Part shown: piece after piece, positions 26,555 to 35,463 of the stretch
Position numbering within the stretch: the first letter of the stretch is position 1
How the letters are laid out: the number at the start of each line of letters is the position of its first letter
Assembly: GCA_035315345.1 (NCBI GenBank)
Contig: DATFYA010000074.1
Coordinates: forward strand, 1 to 61,492
Length of the DNA: 61,492 bases
Source: Candidatus Methylomirabilota bacterium
GTDB lineage: Bacteria; Methylomirabilota; Methylomirabilia; Rokubacteriales; CSP1-6
Direction of reading: 5' to 3'
The notes under the pieces: model-generated
The model's input: only the letters and a program-made list of their open reading frames with translations
Database searches by the model: none
Told to the model about the DNA's origin: nothing
Made by a program: the position numbers and the translations under genes

Positions 26555-28799
26555 CCTTGACCCGGCTCATGCCTTCCCGCGTCTGCCTGATCTTGTCCCG
26601 CACCTGGCTGGCGGTGGGACCGTCCGGGTCCACCTTGAGCGACTTCTCCCACGCCTCGAGCGCCTCGTTGGTGAGGTTGTTCTTGAGATAGGCGTCGCCC
26701 AGGTGCTCGTAGAGCACGGGATCTTCCTTGGCCAGGCTCACCGCGCGCTTGAGCTCGCGCAGGGCCTCCGGATACCGGCCCTGCTGGTAGTAGGCCCAGC
26801 CGAGGCTGTCGATGAAGTAGCCGTTCTGGGGCTCCAGCGCCAGCGCCTGCTGGATCATCTGGATGGCTTCGGGGAGGTTCGTGCCCTTCTCGGCGTACAT
26901 GTAGCCGATGTAGTTGTACGACTCGGCGTGCTTGGGATCGATCGCGATGACCTGCCGGAACGAGCGGATCGCGTCGTCGAAGTGCTGCTGCTTCTCCTGC
27001 ACCACGCCCAGCTGGAAGTGCAGATCCTTGTTCTTGTTGTCGACCGACAGCCCTTCCTTCAGCGTGGCGGCGGCGCGGTCGTACTGGCTGGCCCGCTGCA
27101 GCGCGGTGCCGAGATACAGGAACAGGTCGGCGCGCTTGGGCTCGAGGTTCACCGCCTCCTGCAGGGTGGCCACCGCCTCGTCGTAGCGCTTGGCGCGCCC
27201 GTAGAGGAAGCCCAGCTGTACGCGCGCGTCCACCGAGCGCGGGTCGGCCTTGAGGATCTTCTCCAGCTCGCTCCGCGCCTCGTCCTCCTTGCCCGCGTCC
27301 ATCAGCGCGGTGGCCAGATAGTAGCGCGTGCGCATGTTGCCGGGCTCGAGCGCGACGGCCTGCCGGAAGGCGGAGACTGCCCGGTCGTACTGCTTCTGCT
27401 CGTAGTGGATCGCGCCCAGCTTGAGCCACACCCGCGGGTCTCGCGGCAGCGACTCGGTCAGGCTCTCGATCTCGCTCTGGGCCTCGCCGTAGCGGCCGAG
27501 CTTGACGAGCAGGTCGCCGAGGCGCTCCACGAAGGCCGCGTTGTCCGGGTTGGCCTTCAGCGCCTCCTTGTAGACCGAGACCGCGTCCTCGAGCTTGTTC
27601 TGCGACTCGTAGACGAAGCCGAGTGCCGACCACGCCCCGTCGTGATCCGGATCGAGCTCGATGGCCCGCTTGAGGTTGACGATCGCCTCGTCCCACTGCT
27701 CGTTCTCGATGCCGATCCGGCCGAGCAGGTAGTAGCCCTGAGAGAGATTCGGACGCGCGGCCACCAGGCGCTTGAGCACCGCGCGGGCCTTGTCGTAGCT
27801 CTTCTGCTCGAAGTGGAGCTGGGCGAGGGCGAGATAGCCGTCCGGCGTCTGCGGATCGAGCGCGACCGCCTGCTCCAGCTCGGCTTCCGCCTCGGGCATC
27901 TTCTTCGCGCGCTTGTAGAGGTCGGCCAGGGTCATGTGCGCGGCCGCGTTGTTCGGCTCGAGCGCGATGGCCTTCTGGGCCGCCGCGAACGCCGCGGGGC
28001 TGTCGTTGGTGCGGGTGAGCCACTGCGAGAGCTGGATCCAGAGCAGGGCGGTATTGGGATCGGACTTGATCGCCTCCCGCAGCTGGGCGATCGCCTGAGG
28101 CAGGCGGCCGGCCCGAGCCTCCATCTGGGCGATCGCGAAGTGATCATAGGCCTCGCCCTGGACCGATATCGGCCGACGCGGCGTCGAGGTGGCGACGACC
28201 GGGGTCGACCCGGGATCCGACTGCGTGGTGCCGGCGGTGGCGCAGCCGGCGAGCGAGGCGGCCAGGGTCGCGCCGCCCATCGCGAGTACGGCGAGCCCCC
28301 GGCCACGCCGCGCGAGCAGGTCCTTGGCCACGATGCGGCGAACCGTGGTGGCGAGATCGCGGTCGTGCACCGGCTCGACCGCGCGCTCGACGACCGCGGC
28401 CTCGTCGGCGTCGAGGCTCGGCGCGGCCGCCGACGGGCCGGGTCGGGGCGCGGTCGGGCGCTCGGCGGCCGGTGCGGGTCCGCCGAGGGTCAGCCGCAGC
28501 GCGGTGACGGTCGGGCCGAAGCGGGCGCGGACCGTGTCGAGGACTTCCGCCGATCGCATGGAGAGCTCCTGGAGCCAGGGTGAATTGTCGACCGTGATCG
28601 TCAGCGTGCCCGCTTTCAGCTCCGCGGGTCGGGTGCGGCGAGCGATCTCGGCGCCCACCGCCGCGCGCCAGCCCCGCCTCATCCGCTCGGCGAGGAGACG
28701 CTCTTCGAGCGCGGGGACGGCGGCGGTCAGGACGTCGCCGATGCGAACGGGACGGGAAAAGCGGGCCGAGCCGGAAGCGCTCCGCATCGTGTTCACCAT
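26526..28799 (-). CDS. DUF721 (DciA-like) domain fused to a TPR lipoprotein-like protein
   Basis: 757 aa. Residues 15-107 match DUF721/DciA, the helicase-loader family (WRAAVGAEIARRTRPAELKA, then GTLTITVDNSPWLQELSMRS). After a Pro/Ala linker comes a complete lipoprotein signal: basic LARRGRG, hydrophobic LAVLAMGGATLAAS, lipobox LAGC with Cys186. Residues 215-745 are about 15 tetratricopeptide repeats. A GTG at 28331 (Val157) would start a perfect lipoprotein precursor in the same frame, though without a clear SD. So this is either one fusion or two genes without a stop between. First gene of the housekeeping run. Confidence 0.82.
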   Translation of the reverse strand: MVNTMRSASGSARFSRPVRIGDVLTAAVPALEERLLAERMRRGWRAAVGAEIARRTRPAELKAGTLTITVDNSPWLQELSMRSAEVLDTVRARFGPTVTALRLTLGGPAPAAERPTAPRPGPSAAAPSLDADEAAVVERAVEPVHDRDLATTVRRIVAKDLLARRGRGLAVLAMGGATLAASLAGCATAGTTQSDPGSTPVVATSTPRRPISVQGEAYDHFAIAQMEARAGRLPQAIAQLREAIKSDPNTALLWIQLSQWLTRTNDSPAAFAAAQKAIALEPNNAAAHMTLADLYKRAKKMPEAEAELEQAVALDPQTPDGYLALAQLHFEQKSYDKARAVLKRLVAARPNLSQGYYLLGRIGIENEQWDEAIVNLKRAIELDPDHDGAWSALGFVYESQNKLEDAVSVYKEALKANPDNAAFVERLGDLLVKLGRYGEAQSEIESLTESLPRDPRVWLKLGAIHYEQKQYDRAVSAFRQAVALEPGNMRTRYYLATALMDAGKEDEARSELEKILKADPRSVDARVQLGFLYGRAKRYDEAVATLQEAVNLEPKRADLFLYLGTALQRASQYDRAAATLKEGLSVDNKNKDLHFQLGVVQEKQQHFDDAIRSFRQVIAIDPKHAESYNYIGYMYAEKGTNLPEAIQMIQQALALEPQNGYFIDSLGWAYYQQGRYPEALRELKRAVSLAKEDPVLYEHLGDAYLKNNLTNEALEAWEKSLKVDPDGPTASQVRDKIRQTREGMSRVKGAPPKAEQK

Positions 28800-28890
28800 G
28801 GTAACTGATCAAGTATCCGCTCGCTACCATCCTGCCCGCGGCCATCGATCCATTGCGGCCATGCGGATCCGACGATCGACCGAGGGCAAA

Positions 28891-28919
28891 TTGACTCCAT
28901 TGGGACGGACATTTATAGT
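28891..28919 (+). promoter_or_regulatory. promoter of rlmD, probably leaderless
   Basis: TTGACT (28891-28896), 17 bp, TATAGT (28914-28919). The ATG is at 28929, only 9 nt after the -10 box, so transcription would begin at or next to the start codon. No Shine-Dalgarno sequence fits. Confidence 0.65.
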
Positions 28920-28928
28920 GTCGCTACC

Positions 28929-30302
28929 ATGGCCCGGCCCAAGCGAGGGGAGATTCTGTCCCTCACGATCGACGACCTCGCCTTCGGGGGGGAAGGGGTC
29001 GGGCGGGCCGACGGGTACGTGGTCTTCGTGCCGGGCGGTCTTCCCGGCGATCGCCTGCGGGTTCGTCTGGTGCAGGTCCGCTCGCGATTCGGCCGCGGTG
29101 TCATCGAATCGATCGAGGAGGCGTCCCGGCAGCGCGTGGCCGCGCCCTGCCCGTACTTCGGGCGCTGCGGCGGCTGTCGTCTCCAGCACGTGGCCTACGA
29201 CGCGCAGCTCACCTTCAAGGCCAAGCAGGTCGCCGACGCGCTCCAGCGGCTGGGCGGGCTCCGCGACGTGCCGCTGCGGCCCATCATCGGCGCGGATGAG
29301 ACGCTCGGCTATCGCAACAAGATGGAGTTCACGGTCGCGCGTGGGCGCACCGAGCCGCTGGTGGTGGGTCTCCACGAGGCGGACCGCTACGATTCGGTGC
29401 TCGACATCGACCGGTGCCTGCTGCAGTCGGACCGGATGAACGCGCTGCTCACCGAGGCCCGCGCCTTCTTCGCCGAGCGGGGGCTCACCGTGTACGAGCA
29501 GGAGACCGGCGAGGGGCTGCTCCGCTTCCTGATGCTGCGCGAGGGCAAGCAGACCGGCGAGCTGATGACCAACGTGGTCACCTCGGCGCCCGCAGTGTCG
29601 GAGCTGGCGCCGCTGGCCGAGCGCCTCGCCGCGCGGGCGCCCGGCACCACCAGCGTGGTGATGAACGTCAATCCCAAGAAGGCGAGCGTGGCGGTCGGGG
29701 TGGAGGAGCACCTGCTCGGCGGTCGCGATCACATCCGCGAGGGCATGGGCGGGCTGACCTTCCAGGTCTCGGCCAACTCGTTCTTCCAGACCAACACCCG
29801 GCAGGCCGAGCGCCTCTTCGACCTCGTGATCGAGTCGACCGGCCTCACCGGGAGCGAGACCGTCTTCGATCTCTACTCGGGCACCGGCGCGATCAGCCTG
29901 CTGCTGGCCCGCCGCGCGCGCTGGGTCTACGGGATCGAGCTGGTGCAGGCCGCGGTGGACGACGCGGGCCTCAACGCGGCGGCCAACGGCATCACCAACT
30001 GCACGTTCCTGTGCGGCGAGGTCCGCTTCGTGCTGCCGTCGCTGATCGGCAAGGGCGTGACCGCCGAAGTGGTGGTGGCCGATCCCCCCCGCGCCGGCTT
30101 CCATCCCAAGGCGCTGCACGCCCTGATCACCCTCGGGGCTCGCCGCGTCGTCTACGTCTCGTGCAACCCGACCACGCTGGCCCGCGACCTCGGCGAGCTG
30201 GTCCGGGGCGGCTACCGCCTCGAGTGGGTCCAGCCGGTGGACATGTTCCCGCACACCCCGCACATCGAGGCGGTGGCCCGGCTGGAGCGCGTCACTCCGT
30301 GA
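28929..30302 (+). CDS. rlmD: 23S rRNA (uracil-5-)-methyltransferase, RlmD/RumA family
   Basis: 457 aa, SAM-dependent. N-terminal TRAM RNA-binding domain (residues 5-65), [4Fe-4S] ligands C74, C80, C83 and C163, SAM site VFDLYSGTGAIS (about 318), DPPRAG, and catalytic Cys in YVSCNPTTLARDL. The family methylates C5 of a uracil in 23S rRNA (U1939 or U747) or tRNA U54; the exact target cannot be fixed from sequence. Stop overlaps the downstream permease start. Confidence 0.92.
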   Translation: MARPKRGEILSLTIDDLAFGGEGVGRADGYVVFVPGGLPGDRLRVRLVQVRSRFGRGVIESIEEASRQRVAAPCPYFGRCGGCRLQHVAYDAQLTFKAKQVADALQRLGGLRDVPLRPIIGADETLGYRNKMEFTVARGRTEPLVVGLHEADRYDSVLDIDRCLLQSDRMNALLTEARAFFAERGLTVYEQETGEGLLRFLMLREGKQTGELMTNVVTSAPAVSELAPLAERLAARAPGTTSVVMNVNPKKASVAVGVEEHLLGGRDHIREGMGGLTFQVSANSFFQTNTRQAERLFDLVIESTGLTGSETVFDLYSGTGAISLLLARRARWVYGIELVQAAVDDAGLNAAANGITNCTFLCGEVRFVLPSLIGKGVTAEVVVADPPRAGFHPKALHALITLGARRVVYVSCNPTTLARDLGELVRGGYRLEWVQPVDMFPHTPHIEAVARLERVTP

Positions 30303-31216
30303 AGTCGTACCTGCTGCGCCGCCTCTGGCAATCGCTGCTCGTGCTGTTCGGCGTCTCGGTGGTGGTGTTCCTCATCCTGCACCTCACCGGCGACCCCGCC
30401 GCCCTGCTGCTTCCCCCCGATGCCACCGCGGACGACATCGCGAAGTTCCGGACCGCGATGGGCTTCGATGATCCGGTGGCCGTCCAGTACGTGCGCTTCC
30501 TCAAGGGGGCGGTGCGCGGCGACTTCGGTGAATCGCTGCGGCACGGCGAGCCCGCCATGGGGCTGGTGGTCGAGCGTCTGCCCGCCACCTTCCAGCTGGC
30601 CGGGGCCGGCCTGCTGATCGCGCTCTGCCTGGCGATTCCCGCCGGCATCGTGTCGGCGGTACGCCGCAACACCGCGGTCGACTACGTCTCGACGGTGGTG
30701 GCCCTGCTCGGGCAGGCCATGCCGACCTTCTGGCTCGGCATCATGCTCATCCTGGTCTTCTCGGTGCAGCTGAACTGGCTGCCCTCCTCGGGTCGCGGGG
30801 GCCTCGAGCACCTGATCCTGCCCGCCATCACCCTCGGTCTCTTCACCACCGCGCGGATCACGCGGCTGACCCGCTCCGGCATGCTCGAGGTGCTCGGGCA
30901 GGACTACATCCGCACCGCGCGGGCCAAGGGCGTCGGCGAGCCGCCGGTGGTCTGGAAGCACGCGCTCAAGAACGCCTCGATTCCGATCGTCACCATCGTG
31001 GGCATCGAGCTGGGCACGCTGCTGGGTGGCTCGGTGATCACCGAGACCATCTTCGCGTGGCCGGGCGTGGGCCGTCTCTCGGTGCAGGCCATCTTCAACC
31101 GCGACTACCCGGTCGTGCAGTCCGCGGTGTTCCTCCTCGCCAGCACCTTCGTGATCGTGAACTTCCTGGTCGACGTGGTCTACACGTACCTCGACCCGCG
31201 GATCCGCATCCGCTGA
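30299..31216 (+). CDS. ABC transporter permease, DppB/OppB family
   Basis: 305-aa inner-membrane permease with six helices. N-terminal LLRRLWQSLLVLFGVSVVVF and the EAA loop DYIRTARAKGVGEPPVVWKH are typical of dipeptide/oligopeptide/nickel importers. GTG start overlaps the rlmD stop (GTGA). Partner is the next gene. No binding protein or ATPase is in the window. Confidence 0.92.
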   Translation: MKSYLLRRLWQSLLVLFGVSVVVFLILHLTGDPAALLLPPDATADDIAKFRTAMGFDDPVAVQYVRFLKGAVRGDFGESLRHGEPAMGLVVERLPATFQLAGAGLLIALCLAIPAGIVSAVRRNTAVDYVSTVVALLGQAMPTFWLGIMLILVFSVQLNWLPSSGRGGLEHLILPAITLGLFTTARITRLTRSGMLEVLGQDYIRTARAKGVGEPPVVWKHALKNASIPIVTIVGIELGTLLGGSVITETIFAWPGVGRLSVQAIFNRDYPVVQSAVFLLASTFVIVNFLVDVVYTYLDPRIRIR

Positions 31217-32142
31217 TGGCCGCCCCGCCGCCCTCCGTCGCCGCCACCGAGGTCGCCCCCCTGCCGTCGGCGCGCTCGCGCTCGCAGCGTGAGTGGGTGA
31301 CCTTGCTGCGGCGGCTGGTGCGGCGCCGCACCGCGCTGTTCGGGATGGTGGTATGCCTCGGCGTGTTGCTGGCCGCGGTGCTCGCGCCGCTGGTGTCGCC
31401 GTTCGATCCGCTCGAGCAGGACATCGGCCAGCGGCTGCGGTCCCCCGGGTGGCAGGACGCGCAGGGGCGCGTGCACCCGCTCGGCACCGATCACCTGGGC
31501 CGCGACATCCTCGCCCGCATCGTGTACGGCTCGCGGATCGCCCTGGTGGTGGGCCTCGCCGCGGTGCTGATCTCGGGCGTGCTCGGCATGGTCATCGGGC
31601 TGGTGGCCGGGTATTTCGGCGGGCGCGTGGACGACTTCCTGATGCGGCTGGCCGACATCCAGCTCGCGTTCCCGTTCATCCTGCTCGCGATCGCGGTGAT
31701 CGGGGTGCTCGGTCCGAGCCTGCGCAACATCATCATCGTCATCGGGGTGTCGTCGTGGGTGGTGTACGCGCGGGTGGTGCGCGGGGAGGTGCTCTCCATC
31801 CGCGAGCGGGAATACGTGCACGCCGCGATCGCGCTGGGCAGCCGGAACGGACGGGTGCTGTGGAGCCACGTCCTGCCCAACACCTTCACGCCGTGGCTGG
31901 TGGTGGCCACCCTCGACATGGCGCGGGTGATCGTGATCGAGTCCGCGCTGTCGTTCCTCGGCCTGGGCGTGCAGCCGCCCACCCCCACCTGGGGCGGCAT
32001 GCTCGCGGACGGCCGCGTGTACCTCTCCACCGCGTGGTGGCTGGCCACGTTCCCGGGGCTGGCGATCCTGGTCACCGTGCTGGGCATCAATCTGCTCGGG
32101 GACGGCCTCCGCGACACCCTCGATCCCCGACTGAAGGTGTAG
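31216..32142 (+). CDS. ABC transporter permease, DppC/OppC family
   Basis: 308-aa partner permease. OppC-type N-terminal helix (FGMVVCLGVLLAAVLAPLV), periplasmic HPLGTDHLGRDILARIVYGS signature, EAA loop EYVHAAIALGSRNGRVLWSH. Start overlaps the DppB-like stop by 1 nt (TGATG). With the following amidohydrolase it may import and process a peptide-like or amide compound. Confidence 0.92.
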   Translation: MAAPPPSVAATEVAPLPSARSRSQREWVTLLRRLVRRRTALFGMVVCLGVLLAAVLAPLVSPFDPLEQDIGQRLRSPGWQDAQGRVHPLGTDHLGRDILARIVYGSRIALVVGLAAVLISGVLGMVIGLVAGYFGGRVDDFLMRLADIQLAFPFILLAIAVIGVLGPSLRNIIIVIGVSSWVVYARVVRGEVLSIREREYVHAAIALGSRNGRVLWSHVLPNTFTPWLVVATLDMARVIVIESALSFLGLGVQPPTPTWGGMLADGRVYLSTAWWLATFPGLAILVTVLGINLLGDGLRDTLDPRLKV

Positions 32143-32145
32143 ACC

Positions 32146-33345
32146 ATGGCGAACGGCGAGGCCCTGGTCCTCAGCGGGGCGCGCATCATCGACGGCACCG
32201 GGACCGACCCGGTGCGCGGGCGGTCGGTGGTGGTCGAGGGCGGCCTGATCACCGCGGTGGTGGACGACGCGCGGGCCCCCCGCGGCGCCGGGATCGATCT
32301 CGCCGGGCACACCCTGCTGCCCGGCCTCATCAACTGCCACGTGCATCTCTGCTTCGGCGCGGAGGCCGACCCGGTCCGTCCGCTGCGCGAGGAGCCGGTG
32401 GGGCTGACCGCGATCAAGGCCCTGCTGCGGGCGCGCCAGACCGTGGAGGCCGGCGTGACCACGGTGCGGGACCTGGGCGGACGCGACTACGTGGAGATCG
32501 CGGCGCGGCGGGCCATCCAGGAGGGCCTGAGCGCGGGACCGCGCATCGTGGCCGCGGGCCGACCGGTGTGCATGACGGGCGGGCACGGGCACTGGCTGGC
32601 CCGCGAGGCCGACGGGGCCGACGACGCGCGCAAGGCGGTCCGCGAGCAGCTGAAGGCGGGCGCCGACGTCATCAAGATCATCGCGACCGGAGGGGTGATG
32701 ACGCCCGGGGTGGAGCCCGGCTCGCCCCAGCTCACGCTCGAGGAGATGCGCGCGGCCATAGAGGAGGCGCGAAAGGCGGGGCGGCGCACCGCCGCGCACG
32801 CCATGGCCGCCTCGGGTATCAGCGACGCCATCACCGCCGGGATCACCTCGATCGAGCACGGCATCTACCTGACCGACGAGATCGTGGCGCACATGCGGCG
32901 GGACGGGACGTTCCTGGTGCCGACCCTCAACGCCCCCGCGGCCATCGCGTCGGGCGGCCTCGCGGCCGGGATCCCCGAGTACATGGTCCGCAAGTCGGAG
33001 GTGGTGGTGCCGCCGCACGTGGCGAGCTTCCAGCTCGCCCATCGCGCGGGCGTGCGCATCGCGGCGGGCGCGGACTCGGGCACGCCGCTCAATTTCCACG
33101 GCTCCCTCCTCCCCGAGCTGGAGCTGATGGTGAAGTACGGGATGACTCCGCTCGAGGCGATCCGCGCCGCCACCACCACCGCGGCGGACTGTCTGGGCCT
33201 GGGCGGAGTGACCGGCCGCGTCGCGGCGGGCTACGCGGCCGACCTCGTCGTGGTGGCGGGCGATCCGGCCGAGCGCATCCAGGCGCTCGGCGAGCTTCGG
33301 CTCGTGCTGGCCGGGGGCCGGACCATCCGGCGCGAGATCGATTGA
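32146..33345 (+). CDS. amidohydrolase family protein (imidazolonepropionase/prolidase-like)
   Basis: 399-aa binuclear metal hydrolase. HxH in NCHVHLCFG (about residue 67), carboxylatable Lys in DVIKIIATGG, His in RRTAAHAMA and ITSIEHGIYL, catalytic Asp in AAGADSGTP. The Lys-Thr-Gly block places it with Sgx9260/Zn-prolidase-like enzymes acting on N-acyl amino acids or dipeptides. 3 bp after the permease pair, probably the same operon. Confidence 0.9.
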   Translation: MANGEALVLSGARIIDGTGTDPVRGRSVVVEGGLITAVVDDARAPRGAGIDLAGHTLLPGLINCHVHLCFGAEADPVRPLREEPVGLTAIKALLRARQTVEAGVTTVRDLGGRDYVEIAARRAIQEGLSAGPRIVAAGRPVCMTGGHGHWLAREADGADDARKAVREQLKAGADVIKIIATGGVMTPGVEPGSPQLTLEEMRAAIEEARKAGRRTAAHAMAASGISDAITAGITSIEHGIYLTDEIVAHMRRDGTFLVPTLNAPAAIASGGLAAGIPEYMVRKSEVVVPPHVASFQLAHRAGVRIAAGADSGTPLNFHGSLLPELELMVKYGMTPLEAIRAATTTAADCLGLGGVTGRVAAGYAADLVVVAGDPAERIQALGELRLVLAGGRTIRREID

Positions 33346-33381
33346 CGGCGCGCCCGATCGACCTGACGTCGTGAGACGCGG

Positions 33382-34836
33382 CTAGAGCGAGAGCAGCAGC
33401 CCCACGGTCACCCGCGCCACGAGCGCCGCGAACCCCAGACCGCCGAGCAGCACGACCGCTTCCCGCCATCGGGGCGGCCGCAGCGCGTCGGGCAGGAGCG
33501 CGCGGTTGAGGCTCACGGTGTGCACGGACAGCACCGCGAAGTTGAGCGCGGCCACGTTGGCGCCGATCAGGATCACGGTCAGCGGGGGCGCCACCGTCAT
33601 CGCCGCGCCGCCCATCGCCACGAGCAGGCCGAGCACCGGATAGTAGACCCAGCCGATCCCGGCGCCGGCCGGTCGCACCCCGCCCGTCCACAACATCTCG
33701 GTCACGTGACGAGCGAAGCTCTCCACGATGCCGATCTGGGTCGAGACGAAGATCCACAGCGCGGTGAGCAGTGCGGGCACCCACAGCATCGCGCCGTAGC
33801 GCCGGGACAGCTCGCGCGCGAAGACCGCGGCGCCGCCGACGCCGCTCATATCGGTGCCGCGCGGCACGGCGTCGAGGGCGAGCAGCACCGGCAGGCCCAT
33901 CCCGATGAGGCAGGCGGCCGTCCACAGGTAGGAGAGATCGGCCCGCAGGTAGCGCCACCACTCGCGCCACTTGGCCAGATTGGCCTCGTTCGGGGGGAAG
34001 ATGACGCCTTCGCGCTGGAGGAGGACGGTCTGGCCGCCCGCCCGGGTCGGCTGGGCTCCGACCGTGCCCGCCATGCCGAAGCCCTTGTCGCGGAGCCAGT
34101 AGGTGAGCATGGCGTTCACGGTGCCGCCGGCGCCGGAGTACGCCGCGAAGCCGGTGACCAGCGCCCAGTCGAGCGCGCGGTCCGCGGCCGGGACGGGCAG
34201 CCACGCGGGCTCCCATACCGGCCGGCCCAGGAAGCTCCACGCGAGCATCGACCAGAGCGCGCCCGGCACGTAGACGGCCCCCAGCACGACGAGCAGCACG
34301 AGCATCCACGCCAGCATGATCCACTCGGCGATCTCCAGCGCGCGCTGGACCCGGCGGCCGAGCACGGCCATCGCCACCGCGCCGAGGAAGAGCACGGCCC
34401 CGAGCGTGACCACGATGGACCCGTCCTCGGCGCGCGGGACGCGGCCCAGGAGGAGCGCGGCCAGCGCGGCGCCGCCCGCGAGCGCCCAGCCGGGCCAGCC
34501 GACCTGGGCCAGGTGCAGCAGCGTGTAGAAGCCGGCCCACCATCCGGGACCCGGGCGCTGGCGCATGAAGCCGGTGAAGATGGGCTCGCCGGTGGCGAGC
34601 GTGTAGCGCGCCATCTCGGTGTTGAGAATCGCCTGGAAGAGAATCGAGAGGGTGCAGATCCAGAGTAGCGTCGGCCCGTAGGTGGCGGCCACCGCGGGAC
34701 CCAGGAGCCAGTCGCCCGCACCCAGTGAGAGGCCGAGCAGGATCGCGCCCGGTCCGATGACGCGGACCAGATTGCTGGGGTTGTAGGCGGGTGCGTGGGG
34801 CAGATCGCCCTGCCGCCACCCCGGCAGGTCGCTCAC
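33382..34836 (-). CDS. Nramp-related membrane transporter lacking the canonical metal motif
   Basis: 484 aa, about 11-12 membrane helices. The first helix reads GPGAILLGLSLGAGDWLLGP, aligned to helix 1 of Nramp transporters, but the DPGN metal-binding motif is replaced. The helix 6 MPH motif is also absent (AYSGAGGTVNAM there). Family membership is clear in outline; transported ion is unclear and Mn2+/Fe2+ is doubtful. GTG start overlaps the VanZ stop (GTGA). Confidence 0.72.
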   Translation of the reverse strand: MSDLPGWRQGDLPHAPAYNPSNLVRVIGPGAILLGLSLGAGDWLLGPAVAATYGPTLLWICTLSILFQAILNTEMARYTLATGEPIFTGFMRQRPGPGWWAGFYTLLHLAQVGWPGWALAGGAALAALLLGRVPRAEDGSIVVTLGAVLFLGAVAMAVLGRRVQRALEIAEWIMLAWMLVLLVVLGAVYVPGALWSMLAWSFLGRPVWEPAWLPVPAADRALDWALVTGFAAYSGAGGTVNAMLTYWLRDKGFGMAGTVGAQPTRAGGQTVLLQREGVIFPPNEANLAKWREWWRYLRADLSYLWTAACLIGMGLPVLLALDAVPRGTDMSGVGGAAVFARELSRRYGAMLWVPALLTALWIFVSTQIGIVESFARHVTEMLWTGGVRPAGAGIGWVYYPVLGLLVAMGGAAMTVAPPLTVILIGANVAALNFAVLSVHTVSLNRALLPDALRPPRWREAVVLLGGLGFAALVARVTVGLLLSL

Positions 34837-35405
34837 GCGCGGCCCCGACGCCAGTACCAGAGCGACAGCCAGGCCGCGGGCACGCTGAGCCAGAGCCAGC
34901 CCGACGGCGCCGCCGCGGCCACGTCGATCGCGAGGAGGATCGAGCCGCCGGCGGCGGCGATCCAGAGCAGCGCCTGCGCGAGGGTCAGGGCGGTGCGGCG
35001 GGCGCCGGCCACCGCGACGCCGAGGGCCGTGGTGGCCGCCGCAGTGTCGAGCAGCACGTCGGCCACGCTACCCTCGCGGACGTGGGTGGTGGCCTGGTGC
35101 GCCTCGTCCAGGACGGCGGTGAGCGCGGCGAGCAGCAGGGGCCGCCGCCAGGGCGCGGTGCGCGGTTCGGCGGCGAGGGCGCGCGACCAGAGGAGTGCGA
35201 GCACCGCGTACTCGATGACGTGGCCGGCCTTGCGCAGCAGCCAGTGCAGCGCGGCGATCTGCTCCGGGCTGGCCCACGGCAGCATCGCGCGCAGCCACGG
35301 CTCGAGGAAGGGAGCGGTGGCCGCCGCGCTGAAGCCCGCGCCGGAACACCATCCGATCAGCGCCGACCACACCAGCGGCGGCAGGAAGCGGAGCGCGATA
35401 CTCAC
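34833..35405 (-). CDS. VanZ family membrane protein
   Basis: 190 aa, about five hydrophobic segments. VanZ hallmarks KAGHVIEYAVLALLWSRAL and DEAHQATTHVREGSVADVLL are present. VanZ-like proteins can lower teicoplanin susceptibility in Gram-positives; in diderms their role is unknown. Coupled to the Nramp-related gene. Confidence 0.85.
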   Translation of the reverse strand: MSIALRFLPPLVWSALIGWCSGAGFSAAATAPFLEPWLRAMLPWASPEQIAALHWLLRKAGHVIEYAVLALLWSRALAAEPRTAPWRRPLLLAALTAVLDEAHQATTHVREGSVADVLLDTAAATTALGVAVAGARRTALTLAQALLWIAAAGGSILLAIDVAAAAPSGWLWLSVPAAWLSLWYWRRGRA

Positions 35406-35426
35406 CGCGGTAAGCGTGGCACAGGG

Positions 35427-35452
35427 GGCCCGGAATTGACAAACGCCGGGCC
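35427..35452 (-). terminator. hairpin downstream of the HupE gene
   Basis: GGCCCGG (35427-35433) pairs perfectly with CCGGGCC (35446-35452) across a 12-nt A/T-richer loop. It could end the leftward ABC/GldG/HupE operon before VanZ. No T-tract. Confidence 0.4.
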
Positions 35453-35463
35453 GACCGCGCCGG

